Shown here: positions 51,389 through 61,051 of the stretch, in pieces
Layout: every line of letters starts with the position of its first letter
Position numbering within the stretch: the stretch's first letter is position 1
Source of the DNA: an uncultured Roseburia sp.
Lineage (GTDB): Bacteria > Bacillota > Clostridia > Lachnospirales > Lachnospiraceae
DNA length: 64,000 bases
Assembly (NCBI GenBank): GCA_947644305.1
Contig: CANRYS010000014.1
Coordinates: 1 to 64,000, forward strand
Reading direction: 5' to 3'
Made by a program: the position numbers and the translations under genes
The notes under the pieces: generated by a model
The model's input: only the letters and a program-made list of their open reading frames with translations
Told to the model about the DNA's origin: nothing
Databases searched by the model: none

Positions 51389-53368
51389 TCACTTATGCAT
51401 TTTTATCGTTCTTTTCCACACATCATAAAACTGAAATTTAAGTCCATTTCCGGTTGGTATAATTTTTAGATCTCTTCCAAATCGAGTATAATACCATCCA
51501 GAGTAAGAAGAATATTTAAGTTTATAACTATCAGAATCTCTCAATTCTCCTGCCCGTGGATCTACTATTCCCCATACAGGCTTATCATCGTAATATCTTT
51601 TATAGGTAACCTTTGATTCGGAGATCGTAACATAATAATCATATCCTGAACCGTTTCCTTTCCAGGAGCCTGTGATTTTCTTCAGGGATTCTTTATATTC
51701 TTTTATATCTATATTTTCTCTGAGATACCTTTTTGCAATTCCGGTATTCAGCTTTTGCAGTTTTTTATAAACGCCTTGGATATCACCTGATTTGATAATT
51801 CCCAAAAACTTACGATACATTGATGAATCCTTATAATTCTTCAATTGAGCAAAACAGAAATCAGAAAAAGCACTGTATTCATTATCCCTCAAGTTCTTTT
51901 TCCCTTTTGTATACAAAACCTTTTTTATTGAAGAAACATCTGCTTTCGATAAATATTTCTGGATCTCGCTAAAGTTATTGACACATGTATATTTTTTGTC
52001 AATCGATAGTAAGTATGCCTTTTTTAATTCACCGCTTAATTCAGATATATGTTCAGAGGAAATATGTTCAAAGCAATGGTCAACAGCCTCTATGTAATTT
52101 CCTTCTTCAATCAAATATTTTGCACTATCATAGTATACATTTTCTAAGGAAGCAGAATATTTATCTACAACTTTCGATAAATATAACTCTTTTGCGCTTT
52201 CAAAATCCAAGTTAATTAATGATTTTTTCCCACATTGCAGCAAAGCGTCATTTAATTCTTTGCTTTCTATAATGTCTTGATTTTTAATATTGGAATAACA
52301 TAAAAGCATATGATCTTGGTTGCCGTTATTTGCTTCCTTTATGCATGCATTTTTCCACAAATCATTTATTTTCGTACCTTTTGCTTCCTCGGTATCCTGA
52401 ATTTTTTCGTAACATGTTTGTGCACTGTCAATATCATTTTCATTCAAAAACTTAATGCAACAATCATAGTATCCTTCTAATTCTATAGATGCTCGCAATG
52501 ATCCTGTTATCTTTTGAAAAGTTTTTTCAGCAGTGTCAAAATTCTTTTCATTTAAATATCTCTGGGCTTGATCACTGTAGTAGCGAGGTAAAACCACATA
52601 TTTTGCCAGCAGAAATACACCGGTCAAAATCAGCGCGCATACTAAGAATAATTTAACCCTTTTTATGTTCCGGTTATGTATATTTCTGCGTCTGTCTTCT
52701 TCTTGTTGTCTCTCTATTTCCTCTTTTCTTCGCAGTTCTTCCTCATATTCCATGTGCCTCTGATTCAAATATGCAGTATCCGATAATTTCGTTAATTTAT
52801 CAATATTCAAACCACATTTGCGACACGTTTTCTCTTCTGTAGCATTCAATGTACCACAAGGACATATCCAATATTCCTCATCCTGCACCAGCATATTCCG
52901 GCATTTTATTATTGAATTGAAAAGACTTATTTCACGAATATATTGTTCCATAACTGGACTGTCTATAACTAATCTTTCAACTTTAGGAATACTATGTATT
53001 GAAATAGTCTGATCCTTTATTGTCCCATTTGTATATGCTATTTTTGTTATTGCAAATGAAAATTTTCTTGCATCTGCATATGGAATTTCTACAGGAATAT
53101 CTGTTCCAAAAGATGCGTTTTGACGAATATTCATGTCAAGATAAATTCCTTGAATAACGCCCAGCTCTTTTCCCGAAATATCATAACAAGTGATATCAAC
53201 ATATACAGCAGCTATTGGGAGACTTTGTACATTTGTAAACTTGCCTTGAAAAATATTAATTTCCTTTTGTTCATCAAATAATAAGGCAGCTTTCTCAAGA
53301 AGTAACGGTGATTCCTTTTGGTAATACTTTTCATCTATACTTAGTATTTTGCGATAGCGTTCTCTCAT
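51389..53368 (-). CDS. Unknown protein with zinc ribbon, one TM and TPR-like helices
   Basis: 659 residues. A beta-rich N-terminal domain (about 1-165) is followed by a double-CxxC zinc ribbon (CPCGTLNATEEKTCRKCG, about 170-190), a charged coiled coil (EEELRRKEEIERQQEEDRR), and a transmembrane helix (about 236-258). A long helical repeat region (about 265-560, DTAEKTFQKI, DSAQTCYEKI, ESAKELYL) suggests TPR-like packing, and a C-terminal beta domain (about 575-659) ends the protein. No family is recognised. It is AT-rich compared with flanking genes. Membrane topology implies the zinc ribbon is cytoplasmic and the TPR part outside. Confidence 0.7.
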   Translation of the reverse strand: MRERYRKILSIDEKYYQKESPLLLEKAALLFDEQKEINIFQGKFTNVQSLPIAAVYVDITCYDISGKELGVIQGIYLDMNIRQNASFGTDIPVEIPYADARKFSFAITKIAYTNGTIKDQTISIHSIPKVERLVIDSPVMEQYIREISLFNSIIKCRNMLVQDEEYWICPCGTLNATEEKTCRKCGLNIDKLTKLSDTAYLNQRHMEYEEELRRKEEIERQQEEDRRRNIHNRNIKRVKLFLVCALILTGVFLLAKYVVLPRYYSDQAQRYLNEKNFDTAEKTFQKITGSLRASIELEGYYDCCIKFLNENDIDSAQTCYEKIQDTEEAKGTKINDLWKNACIKEANNGNQDHMLLCYSNIKNQDIIESKELNDALLQCGKKSLINLDFESAKELYLSKVVDKYSASLENVYYDSAKYLIEEGNYIEAVDHCFEHISSEHISELSGELKKAYLLSIDKKYTCVNNFSEIQKYLSKADVSSIKKVLYTKGKKNLRDNEYSAFSDFCFAQLKNYKDSSMYRKFLGIIKSGDIQGVYKKLQKLNTGIAKRYLRENIDIKEYKESLKKITGSWKGNGSGYDYYVTISESKVTYKRYYDDKPVWGIVDPRAGELRDSDSYKLKYSSYSGWYYTRFGRDLKIIPTGNGLKFQFYDVWKRTIKMHK

Positions 53369-53386
53369 CTTGACTGACCTTTTTAT

Positions 53387-53710
53387 TTATAACGGTGGTA
53401 ATTCTGACTGTTCAAAAATACTAGTTTTACTCTCATCTTCTTTGTATGACAGCATCTCCAAATATCCCAAAGCCTCACTTAAACCTGCAAGAATGGCATA
53501 CAAAACACCTGTGCTGAAAACGCTTGAAACTAAAATCGAAAGAGTTAATCCAACATCCCGTTTTGCCTCCTTCGATACCCCATAATACTGTGAATAGGAC
53601 ACCTCCTTAACTTCCCCATATTTAGCAGCGAGAAATATCGAACCAATAATCCCCAACACCAAAACTGCAACTGCTAATCTCTCACATAATCTTTTGTACT
53701 TTGAATTCAT
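53387..53710 (-). CDS. Small membrane protein of unknown function
   Basis: 107 residues with two to three predicted helices (LAVAVLVLGIIGSIFLAA, VGLTLSILVSSVFSTGVLYAILAGL) and an acidic tail. AGGAGGAAGAAAAA precedes the ATG. It lies 18 nt upstream of the zinc-ribbon/TPR gene, likely in one transcript, so the pair may act together. It is AT-rich, like its partner. Confidence 0.65.
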   Translation of the reverse strand: MNSKYKRLCERLAVAVLVLGIIGSIFLAAKYGEVKEVSYSQYYGVSKEAKRDVGLTLSILVSSVFSTGVLYAILAGLSEALGYLEMLSYKEDESKTSIFEQSELPPL

Positions 53711-53946
53711 TTTTTCTTCCTCCTAAAATTTAAATTCTTTATCTTTTGTTTATAAACATTTTACTTATATTATTAGAACATAATTTACTTATCTTGTCAA
53801 GAAATATTACTCCAAAAAAGCAGTAAAAAATCCCCATATAAACCACATTGTCAACCTGTTTTTGATGTGCTAAAATAACTTCTGACAAAGTTATTAGCAA
53901 GTTGTTTGCGCAACTTAAGTTGTGCGGAAAGCAGGTGATCTCTCTG

Positions 53947-54378
53947 ATGGATAAAGTTTTATACCGACTTGGCATCTTCTTTTTTATCGCTGGCATCATT
54001 GTATCTATTATGCAAAATTTTGGAGTGATAAATCTTTCACAGTTATTATACCCCTGCCTGTTCCACAAAATTACAGGTCTCTACTGTCCCGGTTGTGGGG
54101 GAACCCGAGCCTTTACGTCACTGCTACAGGGGCGTTTCATCTCCTGCTTTGTCTATCATCCTTTTGTATTTTACTGTTTCGTGATGTATGTCTTGTTTAT
54201 GACAAGTCACACACTGGAAAAGCTATATATTAGCAAAAATAAAAAGAAAGCCCCCAACAAATCTCCTTTTGCTAAAGGACTTCCTTTTCGTATCGGTTAT
54301 GTTTACTTCGGCATTGTCATCATACTATTACAATGGATGATTAAGAACATATTCCTGTTTCTAATCAATAATAACTGA
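53947..54378 (+). CDS. DUF2752 membrane protein
   Basis: A 143-residue protein with three predicted helices and the conserved CPGCGGTRA motif (LYCPGCGGTRAF) after the first helix, the signature of DUF2752. Its function is unknown. It is preceded by GCAGGTGATCTCTCTG and lies in the AT-rich block between minus-strand genes, convergent with the DUF4190-like gene and overlapping its end by 14 nt. Confidence 0.78.
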   Translation: MDKVLYRLGIFFFIAGIIVSIMQNFGVINLSQLLYPCLFHKITGLYCPGCGGTRAFTSLLQGRFISCFVYHPFVFYCFVMYVLFMTSHTLEKLYISKNKKKAPNKSPFAKGLPFRIGYVYFGIVIILLQWMIKNIFLFLINNN

Positions 54379-54730
54379 TATCCATCCTGAAAAACTGCTG
54401 CATCCAATCCCGGACCTGATTCTGGTCATTGGGATCAATCTGATTTAGCTGCTCCCAAATTTGAGGGTCCATTACATTATTCCAATCAATCATCATAGCC
54501 AGGCTGAACAAAATATAGACCCCTAGCAGGATTCCCATCCCATTCAGGATAATTCCGACGATTCCCAGCGTTTTGCCGGAACCAGTTCCCTTTACAATAC
54601 AAATGATCGAAAAAACCATACCTACAATCGCTGGTACCAATCCTAATCCCAGACAGGTACAGCAGAGGATGGAAAATCCACCCAGTATGACTGCTGCAAT
54701 ACCTAGGCCTTTTTTTGCATTCTCTTCCAT
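54365..54730 (-). CDS. DUF4190-like membrane protein
   Basis: A 121-residue protein with three predicted helices: AVILGGFSILCCTCLGLGLVPAIVGMVFSIICIV, then LGIVGIILNGMGILLGVYILFSLAM. The glycine-rich helices are typical of DUF4190-type proteins. It lies 27 nt downstream of a second protein of the same type. An acidic/amphipathic C-terminal tail (NQIDPNDQNQVRDWMQQF) is extra. Confidence 0.7.
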   Translation of the reverse strand: MEENAKKGLGIAAVILGGFSILCCTCLGLGLVPAIVGMVFSIICIVKGTGSGKTLGIVGIILNGMGILLGVYILFSLAMMIDWNNVMDPQIWEQLNQIDPNDQNQVRDWMQQFFRMDISYY

Positions 54731-54757
54731 TTATTTTCTACTCCTTTTCCGATATGA

Positions 54758-55102
54758 TCAGGGGCAAAAGATCTTTTGGCCCCAGATGGGAAGCGCTGCC
54801 ATCACTGTATCTTTTCCAGCCGGAACGGTTCCTGGATTCACGCCGCCTCCCTCCGAATACAGCATGATACTGATCACAACCAGGGTTATACTCAGTGTCA
54901 GCCCCACCGCTCCCACAACGATGCCAGCAACCGCCAGATCCTTCTGCCTCTGATTCTCTTCCCGCAGAGCAATGATTCCAAGTACGATCCCTACCACAGC
55001 ACACAGTATCGCCATCTGCCACAGGCAGCAATTCAGCACCGATACGCAGGATACCACCAGGGACCCAATCGCCTTTGCATTCGGTCTATTGTTTGTTTCC
55101 AT
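54758..55102 (-). CDS. DUF4190-like membrane protein (second)
   Basis: A 114-residue protein starting METNNRPNAKAIGSLVVSC, with glycine-rich helices (AILCAVVGIVLGIIALREENQRQKDLAVAGIVVGAVGLTLSITLVVISIML). Its first 17 nt overlap the end of thrS, and GAGGAGACGAGTG sits inside the thrS 3' end, so it is coupled to thrS transcription and therefore to the threonine T-box. Longer frames upstream lie within thrS and are shadows. Confidence 0.72.
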   Translation of the reverse strand: METNNRPNAKAIGSLVVSCVSVLNCCLWQMAILCAVVGIVLGIIALREENQRQKDLAVAGIVVGAVGLTLSITLVVISIMLYSEGGGVNPGTVPAGKDTVMAALPIWGQKIFCP

Positions 55103-57059
55103 CACTCGTCTCCTCTTCAACCTTTCGGATCTCTTTGGTTCGGATCTCCTCTGCGATATCCTGGATGAAATCAGAAAGCGCCACCTGACCTTCATCCCCC
55201 TTATATCGACTCCGCAAAGATACCAGGTTTTCTTCCTGCTCCTTCTGACCAACGATCAGCATATACGGAATCTTTTTGAGTCTCGCCTCACGGATCTTAA
55301 ACCCAATCTTTTCCGAGCGATTATCCACTGTGGCATCCACACCATTTCTATCCAGTTCCGCCTTTACCTGTTCCGCATACTCCGAATATTTTTCTGATAT
55401 GGGAAGGACACGAACCTGTTCTGGACATAGCCATGTCGGGAACAAACCAGCGTATTTTTCAATCAACCATGCCAGTGTTCTCTCATAGCACCCAAGAGAA
55501 GTCCTGTGAATGATATAGGGACGTACTTTTTCCCCATTTTCATCGATATAGTACATGTCAAACTGCTCTGCCAGAAGGGCATCCCACTGAATCGTGATCA
55601 TAGTATCCTCTTTGCCATAGACATTTTTCGCATTGATATCTACCTTCGGACCATAAAAGGCGGCCTCGCCCACGTCCTCCGTAAAGGGAATGTTCAGTTC
55701 CATAAGAATATTACGGATATGCTGCTCCGTCTCTTCCCAGACTTCTGCCTCACCGATATATTTTTCCTTATTCGCTGGATCCCATTTGGACAGATGATAG
55801 GTGACATCTTCTTCCAGACCAAGGGTCTGAAGGCAATACTGCGCCAATGCGATACAACCTTTGAATTCCTCCACCATCTGATCAGGGCGTACCACCAGAT
55901 GTCCCTCTGAAATGGTAAACTGTCTTACACGGGTGAGACCGTGCATCTCTCCTGATTCTTCATTTCGGAACAGGGTAGAGGTCTCCCCATAACGGCAGGG
56001 CAGGTCACGATAGGATTTCTGGCTGGCTTTGAACACATAATATTGGAAGGGACAGGTCATAGGCCGCAGCGCAAATACTTCTTTGTCTTTTTCCTCATCT
56101 CCCAGCACAAACATTCCATCGGTATAGTGGTCCCAGTGCCCGGAAATCTTATACAGATCGCTCTTTGCCATTAGCGGCGTCTTTGTTCGAATATAGCCCC
56201 ACTCTTTATCTTCTAGATCTTCAATCCAGCGCTGAAGCTTCATGATCATTTTCGCTCCGTTTGGCATGATCAGAGGAAGTCCCTGTCCGATCACATCCAC
56301 TGTGGTGAAGAGTTCCATCTCCCGGCCCAGTTTATTATGATCCCGTTTTTTAATGTCAGCCAGATGTTCCATATGGGCATCCAGGTCTGCCTTTTTGGTA
56401 AATGCTGTACCATATACACGGGTCAACATCTTATTTTTTTCATTTCCTCTCCAGTAAGCGCCGGAAGATGAGATCAGCTTCATGGCTTTTAATGGCTTCG
56501 TACTCATCAGATGGGGACCAGCACACAGGTCGATATATTCGCCCTGCTGGTAGAAAGAGATCTGTGCGTCTTCTGGAAGATCTTCGATTAGTTCTACTTT
56601 ATATGGCTCTTCCCGCTTTTTCATCAGTTCGATCGCTTCCTGTCTCGGAAGGGTAAAGCGCTCAAGCTCTGCCCCCTCCTTCACGATCTTTTTCATCTCT
56701 TTTTCTATTTTATCAAGGGCTTCCCTGTCCAATGACTCCATATCAAAATCATAGTAAAATCCGTCGGCGATCGAAGGACCGATGGCACATTTTGCCTCCG
56801 GGTACAGACGCTTGATCGCCTGCGCCAGCACATGGGAAGCGGTATGCCGATAGGCTGCCTTTCCTTCCTCGCTGTCAAAAGTAAGTATATTCAACTCATG
56901 CTCTCCGTCCACCACCGTACGAAGATCCACCGCCTCACCATCCAGCTCTGCCACACAGGCCACTCTGGCAAGTCCTTCACTGATGTCTTTCGCAATATCA
57001 ATAATCGCCATTGGCCCCGCATATTCTTTGCTGGAACCATCTTTCAGTAATACTTTCAT
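55086..57059 (-). CDS. thrS: Threonyl-tRNA synthetase
   Basis: A 657-residue ThrRS. TGS-like N-terminal domain, editing domain with HTASHVLAQAIKRLYP and YIDLCAGPHLMSTK, class II core with motif 2 (FRNEESGEMHGLTRVRQFTISEGHLV) and motif 3 (TSLGCYERTLAWLIEKYAGLFPTWLCPEQV), and a C-terminal anticodon domain. The zinc Cys is in MTCPFQYY. It is controlled by the T-box at 57183-57461. AGGAAAGGAATGG lies before the ATG. Confidence 0.96.
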   Translation of the reverse strand: MKVLLKDGSSKEYAGPMAIIDIAKDISEGLARVACVAELDGEAVDLRTVVDGEHELNILTFDSEEGKAAYRHTASHVLAQAIKRLYPEAKCAIGPSIADGFYYDFDMESLDREALDKIEKEMKKIVKEGAELERFTLPRQEAIELMKKREEPYKVELIEDLPEDAQISFYQQGEYIDLCAGPHLMSTKPLKAMKLISSSGAYWRGNEKNKMLTRVYGTAFTKKADLDAHMEHLADIKKRDHNKLGREMELFTTVDVIGQGLPLIMPNGAKMIMKLQRWIEDLEDKEWGYIRTKTPLMAKSDLYKISGHWDHYTDGMFVLGDEEKDKEVFALRPMTCPFQYYVFKASQKSYRDLPCRYGETSTLFRNEESGEMHGLTRVRQFTISEGHLVVRPDQMVEEFKGCIALAQYCLQTLGLEEDVTYHLSKWDPANKEKYIGEAEVWEETEQHIRNILMELNIPFTEDVGEAAFYGPKVDINAKNVYGKEDTMITIQWDALLAEQFDMYYIDENGEKVRPYIIHRTSLGCYERTLAWLIEKYAGLFPTWLCPEQVRVLPISEKYSEYAEQVKAELDRNGVDATVDNRSEKIGFKIREARLKKIPYMLIVGQKEQEENLVSLRSRYKGDEGQVALSDFIQDIAEEIRTKEIRKVEEETSDGNKQ

Positions 57060-57095
57060 GTTTATTCCATTCCTTTCCTAGTTAAGTCGTCACAT

Positions 57096-57155
57096 ATCCC
57101 CCTGGAGACAACCAATTTTTCATGCAAACATGAAATCGGTTGTCTCCAGGGGGAT
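57096..57155 (-). repeat. Long perfect hairpin between the T-box and thrS
   Basis: A 60-nt inverted repeat whose outer 18 bp (ATCCCCCTGGAGACAACC and complement) are perfect, with an inner ATTTCATG/CATGAAA stem. It lies downstream of the T-box terminator and 37 nt upstream of the thrS start, with no T-run after it. It may be a processing or stability site or a small palindromic insertion. It is not a standard T-box component. Confidence 0.7.
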
Positions 57156-57182
57156 GCGTGTCTCGTTGTTTACACGCACGAA

Positions 57183-57461
57183 GCCCCGCCCCGGCAAACA
57201 ATATTGTTTACAGGGACGGGGCATAATCATCTGTTAATTCCCGCGGTTCCACCCTAATTGGCATCTCTTCATCCGAAGGATACCCGGCTTCATTTGACGA
57301 TAACGGGGTCACCGGACCGGATGAGGGCCACTCAGAGGTAGTTTTCAAATGTTTCCCATGGGGGTGCTTCCAGCCCGATACTTTGGTCACTGTAAAACCG
57401 CCCGTATTCCGGCACCCTTCTCTGTCATGTTATCGCATTTTACTCGTCTCTTCAACGTGTT
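57183..57461 (-). promoter_or_regulatory. T-box riboswitch leader of thrS (Thr specifier)
   Basis: The minus strand contains the AGTA S-turn (GACGAGTAAAAT), the partner GAAAACTACC, and the T-box AATTAGGGTGGAACCGCGG (57241-57259). The terminator stem GCCCCGTCCC/GGGGCGGGGC lies at 57183-57222. Whether read ACT or ACC, the specifier near GAAA-ACT-A encodes Thr. Uncharged tRNA-Thr would therefore favour readthrough into thrS. Confidence 0.88.
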
Positions 57462-57467
57462 ATGGAT

Positions 57468-57496
57468 ATTATAATCATTTGGATGTGGATTGTCAA
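57468..57496 (-). promoter_or_regulatory. Consensus promoter of thrS
   Basis: The minus strand reads TTGACA (57491-57496), 17 nt, TATAAT (57468-57473), a perfect sigma-A consensus, just upstream of Stem I of the T-box. Confidence 0.9.
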
Positions 57497-57522
57497 CTGT
57501 AAATTACTTACCAGCGTATGTC

Positions 57523-58302
57523 TCAAGCATGGACATTTCCTGTCTCACACGCCAGCAGATCCTCCACAAATTCCCGGTAATCTTGCATGGTCGTACAATT
57601 TGGAGCATAGTCGATCAACAGTTTCTTATTCATCTGTGCTTCTTTTGTCTTCACACACTCGCGCACCGCAGTAGGAAAGAGTCTGGTTCCGATCTGATCC
57701 GCCACTTGCTGAATCTCGTTTTTTACACTTTTTTCAAGATTGGATCGTCCTGCATATTTTACCAGTAAAAGCCCGGCGATCTCCAATTTTGGATTTTGGC
57801 GTTTCTGTACCGCTTTGATGGTTTCATTTAATTTGGATAACCCCTGCATCGCATAAGCATCTGCTGTCACCGGGATAATTACCCGGTCTGCGGCGATCAG
57901 ACAGTTATACAATACCACATCCAACGATGGGGCTGTATCAATTACAATATAGTCGTACCCTTCTAATAATTCCAACGCATCTTGCAGGCGGTATAGTCCC
58001 TCTACGTTTCCGTCCAACATTTTTCCGGCTTTAGCCAGCAATGGGTCTGAAGCCACAATATCTCCATTGGGCATGTGCTGAATCGCTTCCTCGATTGGCA
58101 GGGCGTCAGAGTCAACCATCACATCATATAGTGTGGCCTGATCTTCTATCAGTGCCTGATAGGTGCTTGTGCTGTTCCCTTGGGGATCGGCATCGATCAA
58201 TAATGTATTTCCCTTCGTTCCCAAAATCCCAGCCAGCGTCGTCGCTGTCGTTGTCTTCCCAATCCCACCCTTTTGGTTTGCGATCACATATGTTACTGCC
58301 AT
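57523..58302 (-). CDS. ParA family ATPase (Soj-like)
   Basis: A 259-residue deviant Walker A ATPase. N-terminal VIANQKGGIGKTTTATTLAGILG (the KGGxGKTT motif), Walker B-type LLIDADPQGN and YDYIVIDTAPSLDVVLYNCLIAADRVIIP identify ParA/Soj. The start at 58302 is preceded by GGAGGAGAAAA. No ParB/Spo0J gene or parS-like GTTTCACGTGAAAC site is adjacent, so a role in chromosome or plasmid partition, or another positional task, is not fixed by context. Confidence 0.92.
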   Translation of the reverse strand: MAVTYVIANQKGGIGKTTTATTLAGILGTKGNTLLIDADPQGNSTSTYQALIEDQATLYDVMVDSDALPIEEAIQHMPNGDIVASDPLLAKAGKMLDGNVEGLYRLQDALELLEGYDYIVIDTAPSLDVVLYNCLIAADRVIIPVTADAYAMQGLSKLNETIKAVQKRQNPKLEIAGLLLVKYAGRSNLEKSVKNEIQQVADQIGTRLFPTAVRECVKTKEAQMNKKLLIDYAPNCTTMQDYREFVEDLLACETGNVHA

Positions 58303-58337
58303 TTTTCTCCTCCGTCTTTCGTGTTCAGTATACAATA

Positions 58338-58592
58338 CTAAAAAGCAATCTGACCTTCTATCTTCTTATTTATCACATAAAAAACTGCCTGATCCTCTGG
58401 CTTTACATAAATGTCTATGTCCTCAATCTCCGTCTCCTGCACGCCCCGGTCCAGAATATCCTGATAGATCAAGTCAAGCAAATGCTTTTCCGAGCGCTCC
58501 CGCCCCTGATACTGTATGATCAGATTTTTCTTGGCACTGGCAAAGCTGCCAATCTGCTGATTTGCCCTTTCCACACTGCATCTCCTTGCCAT
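58338..58592 (-). CDS. DUF6465-like small protein
   Basis: An 84-residue protein starting MARRCSVERANQQIG, with CTGGAGGTGACTTT upstream. The C-terminal QYQGRERSEKHLLDLIYQDI...IYVKPEDQAVFYVINKKIEGQI matches a domain I associate with DUF6465 proteins of Lachnospiraceae, which often carry Lys/Ala-rich tails (absent here). It lies 35 nt upstream of the ParA gene on the same strand, suggesting a two-gene unit. Function is unknown. Confidence 0.68.
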   Translation of the reverse strand: MARRCSVERANQQIGSFASAKKNLIIQYQGRERSEKHLLDLIYQDILDRGVQETEIEDIDIYVKPEDQAVFYVINKKIEGQIAF

Positions 58593-58710
58593 AAAGTCAC
58601 CTCCAGAATTAACGTTTTCCATTTTCATTTGATATTACTATACTTCATTGTATCATTCTTTTTATGGAAGGGCAAGTATACTAGTAAAATCCATAAAATG
58701 ATCTTAGGGG

Positions 58711-60675
58711 TCAGCTCAATAATGGCAGCTCATTCTCCGGCGGCAGACAGACATGCCCCTGGCAGACATAATACGTTGTCCGGTCATTTTTCAGAGGGTA
58801 TTCCTTTGTGTCCCCTTGAACCACCCGCACAAGCGCATCCAACGGCACCCGCAAGGGAAGAGACTGAATTTCCTTCCGATCCCTGACTGCCACTGTAATC
58901 TTCTCCGGGCCATGAAAGTAATCAGACAATGCCATAAGAAACATAGCATAACCCGCCGGATACTCCTCTGCCACACCGCTCATAAAGGCAAGCTGGTTCT
59001 CCGTCCATTCTTCATATCGCTTTTCTCCCGTGAGAAAGGCAAGCTGCACGAGATTATACGCCATGACTGAGTTACCGCTGGGCAATGCCCCGTCATAGGT
59101 TTCCTTTGGGCGGAAGATCAATTTCTCATTTTCCCTGCCATACAGGAAAAAGCCCTGCTTTTCCGAATCGTGAAAATCCTGGACCGCCTTTTCGCAAAAC
59201 TGCTCAGCCATCTCCCGGTACTCCTCTTTATATGTCGCACCATACAGCGCAAGGAGGGCATAGATCCCATAAGCATAGTCATCCAGAAATCCTTTTCCGC
59301 TCCATTTCCCATTCCGGGTACTGACATACAGTGCCGATCCGTCATACAATTCGTCCATGACAAAATGCCATGCCTTCTCTGCTGCCTGCAACCACTTTCC
59401 CTTCCCGGTCACACGATACAACTGACAAAGTGCCGCCACCATAAGGGCATTCCACGAGGTCAGAATTTTATCGTCCCGGTGCAGTGGAACTCTTTGTTTC
59501 CGGTATTCATAAATCGTCTGTCGCTGCTCCTCCAGCTCAGCAATATCCAGCGGTCCACGCAATAGGTTGGGAATGCTCTTTCCCTCAAAATTCCCCTTCT
59601 TCGTAATATCGTACCGGCTGTTCCATTTTTCCCCTGCCTCCACACCCAGAAGCGCAATAACTTCCTCCGGCTCAAACAAATAAAAAAGACCTTCACACCC
59701 CTCACTGTCTGCATCCTGTGCACAGTAAAAACCACCCTCCGGTGCCGTCATTTCCCGCAGAATATAAGCCGCAGTCCGTTCTGCCACCTCGCAGTACACC
59801 GAATTTCCCGTCATCTGATACGCCTTGCAATAGGCATGGATCAGCAGCGCATTATCGTAGAGCATTTTCTCAAAATGAGGGACAAGATAAAACCGGTCCG
59901 TAGAATAGCGGCAGAACCCGCCGCCCACATGGTCAAACAAACCACCCCGTGCCATCTGTTGCAGCGTCTTCTCCACCATCTGCAGAACTTCCTGGTCGCT
60001 GTTTCTCTCATAGTATTTCATAAGAAATAAAAGATTGTGGGCAGCCGGAAACTTAGGTGGCCCACTGAAACCTCCATACAGACTATCATAGTTTTTCTTA
60101 TAAATGCCAATGGCTTTCAAAATCAGCTTCTCATCCAGCGTACCACCTGTTTCATTTCTTCCATTCAAATACGACAGCACCTCATCAACCGGTTTTAGGA
60201 GAGTACTGCGGTCTGTCATCCATTTTTCATGGATGATATGAAGCAGTTCTGTCAGACCGATCTGACCGTACCGGGCCGCCTTTGGAAAAAATGTACCAGC
60301 AAAGAAAGGGTTGCGGTCCGGCGTGAGAAAAATAGTCATGGGCCAGCCGCCGTTCCCGGTAAATGCCTGACAGACCGACATATAAACACTGTCCAGATCC
60401 GGCCTCTCCTCCCTGTCCACCTTGATGGAAATGAAATACTCATTCAAAAGCGATGCCACCTCTGGATCTTCAAAGCTCTCATGTGCCATAACATGACACC
60501 AGTGGCAGGTACTGTACCCAATGCTCAGAAACACAGGCTTGTCCTCTCTTTCTGCTGTTTCAAAAGCTTCCTCACACCACGGATACCAGTCCACCGGATT
60601 GTTTGCATGCTGCAGCAAATATGGACTTGTCTGATCACTTAACCGGTTTCTCGTCAAATTTTTTTTATTCCCCAT
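58711..60675 (-). CDS. YyaL-type thioredoxin-domain protein (DUF255)
   Basis: A 654-residue protein of the YyaL/spermatogenesis-associated 20 family. N-terminal thioredoxin-like domain with [17 protein letters not shown], followed by the (alpha/alpha)6 glycosidase-like barrel ([13 protein letters not shown]..., [18 protein letters not shown]). The substrate is unknown. It is alone, with AAAGGAGTTTGTC before the ATG. The 376-nt gap to the GH31 gene holds no gene. Confidence 0.9.
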   Translation of the reverse strand: MGNKKNLTRNRLSDQTSPYLLQHANNPVDWYPWCEEAFETAEREDKPVFLSIGYSTCHWCHVMAHESFEDPEVASLLNEYFISIKVDREERPDLDSVYMSVCQAFTGNGGWPMTIFLTPDRNPFFAGTFFPKAARYGQIGLTELLHIIHEKWMTDRSTLLKPVDEVLSYLNGRNETGGTLDEKLILKAIGIYKKNYDSLYGGFSGPPKFPAAHNLLFLMKYYERNSDQEVLQMVEKTLQQMARGGLFDHVGGGFCRYSTDRFYLVPHFEKMLYDNALLIHAYCKAYQMTGNSVYCEVAERTAAYILREMTAPEGGFYCAQDADSEGCEGLFYLFEPEEVIALLGVEAGEKWNSRYDITKKGNFEGKSIPNLLRGPLDIAELEEQRQTIYEYRKQRVPLHRDDKILTSWNALMVAALCQLYRVTGKGKWLQAAEKAWHFVMDELYDGSALYVSTRNGKWSGKGFLDDYAYGIYALLALYGATYKEEYREMAEQFCEKAVQDFHDSEKQGFFLYGRENEKLIFRPKETYDGALPSGNSVMAYNLVQLAFLTGEKRYEEWTENQLAFMSGVAEEYPAGYAMFLMALSDYFHGPEKITVAVRDRKEIQSLPLRVPLDALVRVVQGDTKEYPLKNDRTTYYVCQGHVCLPPENELPLLS

Positions 60676-61051
60676 GACAAACTCCTTTCCCTCGGTTTTT
60701 GCAGATTATTCTCCACAAAAACGGGAAAATTATGTATGCGACATTCATCATGGATACCCCTAGTACTAATTCCGTGTGCATACAGGGAAATCACCTTCTT
60801 CTAAGAATATGATTGTGAGTAATCTACAGCTCCCCCTTTTCCATGCAAAAGCAATAATGCATAATTAAATTGCGCTATTCATCTGATCCAAGTCGTTTAG
60901 TAATTAGTAAATATAACACCCATCGAATTATTGGATTCATTTGCCAAAGAAATTCTGACCTTTTGCCCCTGGCATCATATTGTTGCACAACAGGTAAGAT
61001 TATGTTATAAAGAGTACATATACTAAGATAGAACCAAAAGGAGGAACCCCT
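60676..61051. other. Intergenic region before GH31 gene
   Basis: No convincing coding sequence is found on either strand. The segment contains the divergent promoter region for the YyaL-like gene (minus) and the GH31 promoter at 60983-61011 (plus). No T-box, obvious operator or large inverted repeat is apparent in the remainder. Confidence 0.5.
60983..61011 (+). promoter_or_regulatory. Promoter of the GH31 gene
   Basis: -35 TTGCAC (60983-60988), 17-nt spacer, -10 TATAAA (61006-61011), 41 nt upstream of the GH31 ATG. Confidence 0.65.

Noticed and set aside
57523-58592. A complete parAB partition system or plasmid origin at the ParA gene.
   Set aside because: No ParB gene, parS-like palindrome, iterons or replication gene is nearby, and the flanking genes are chromosomal.
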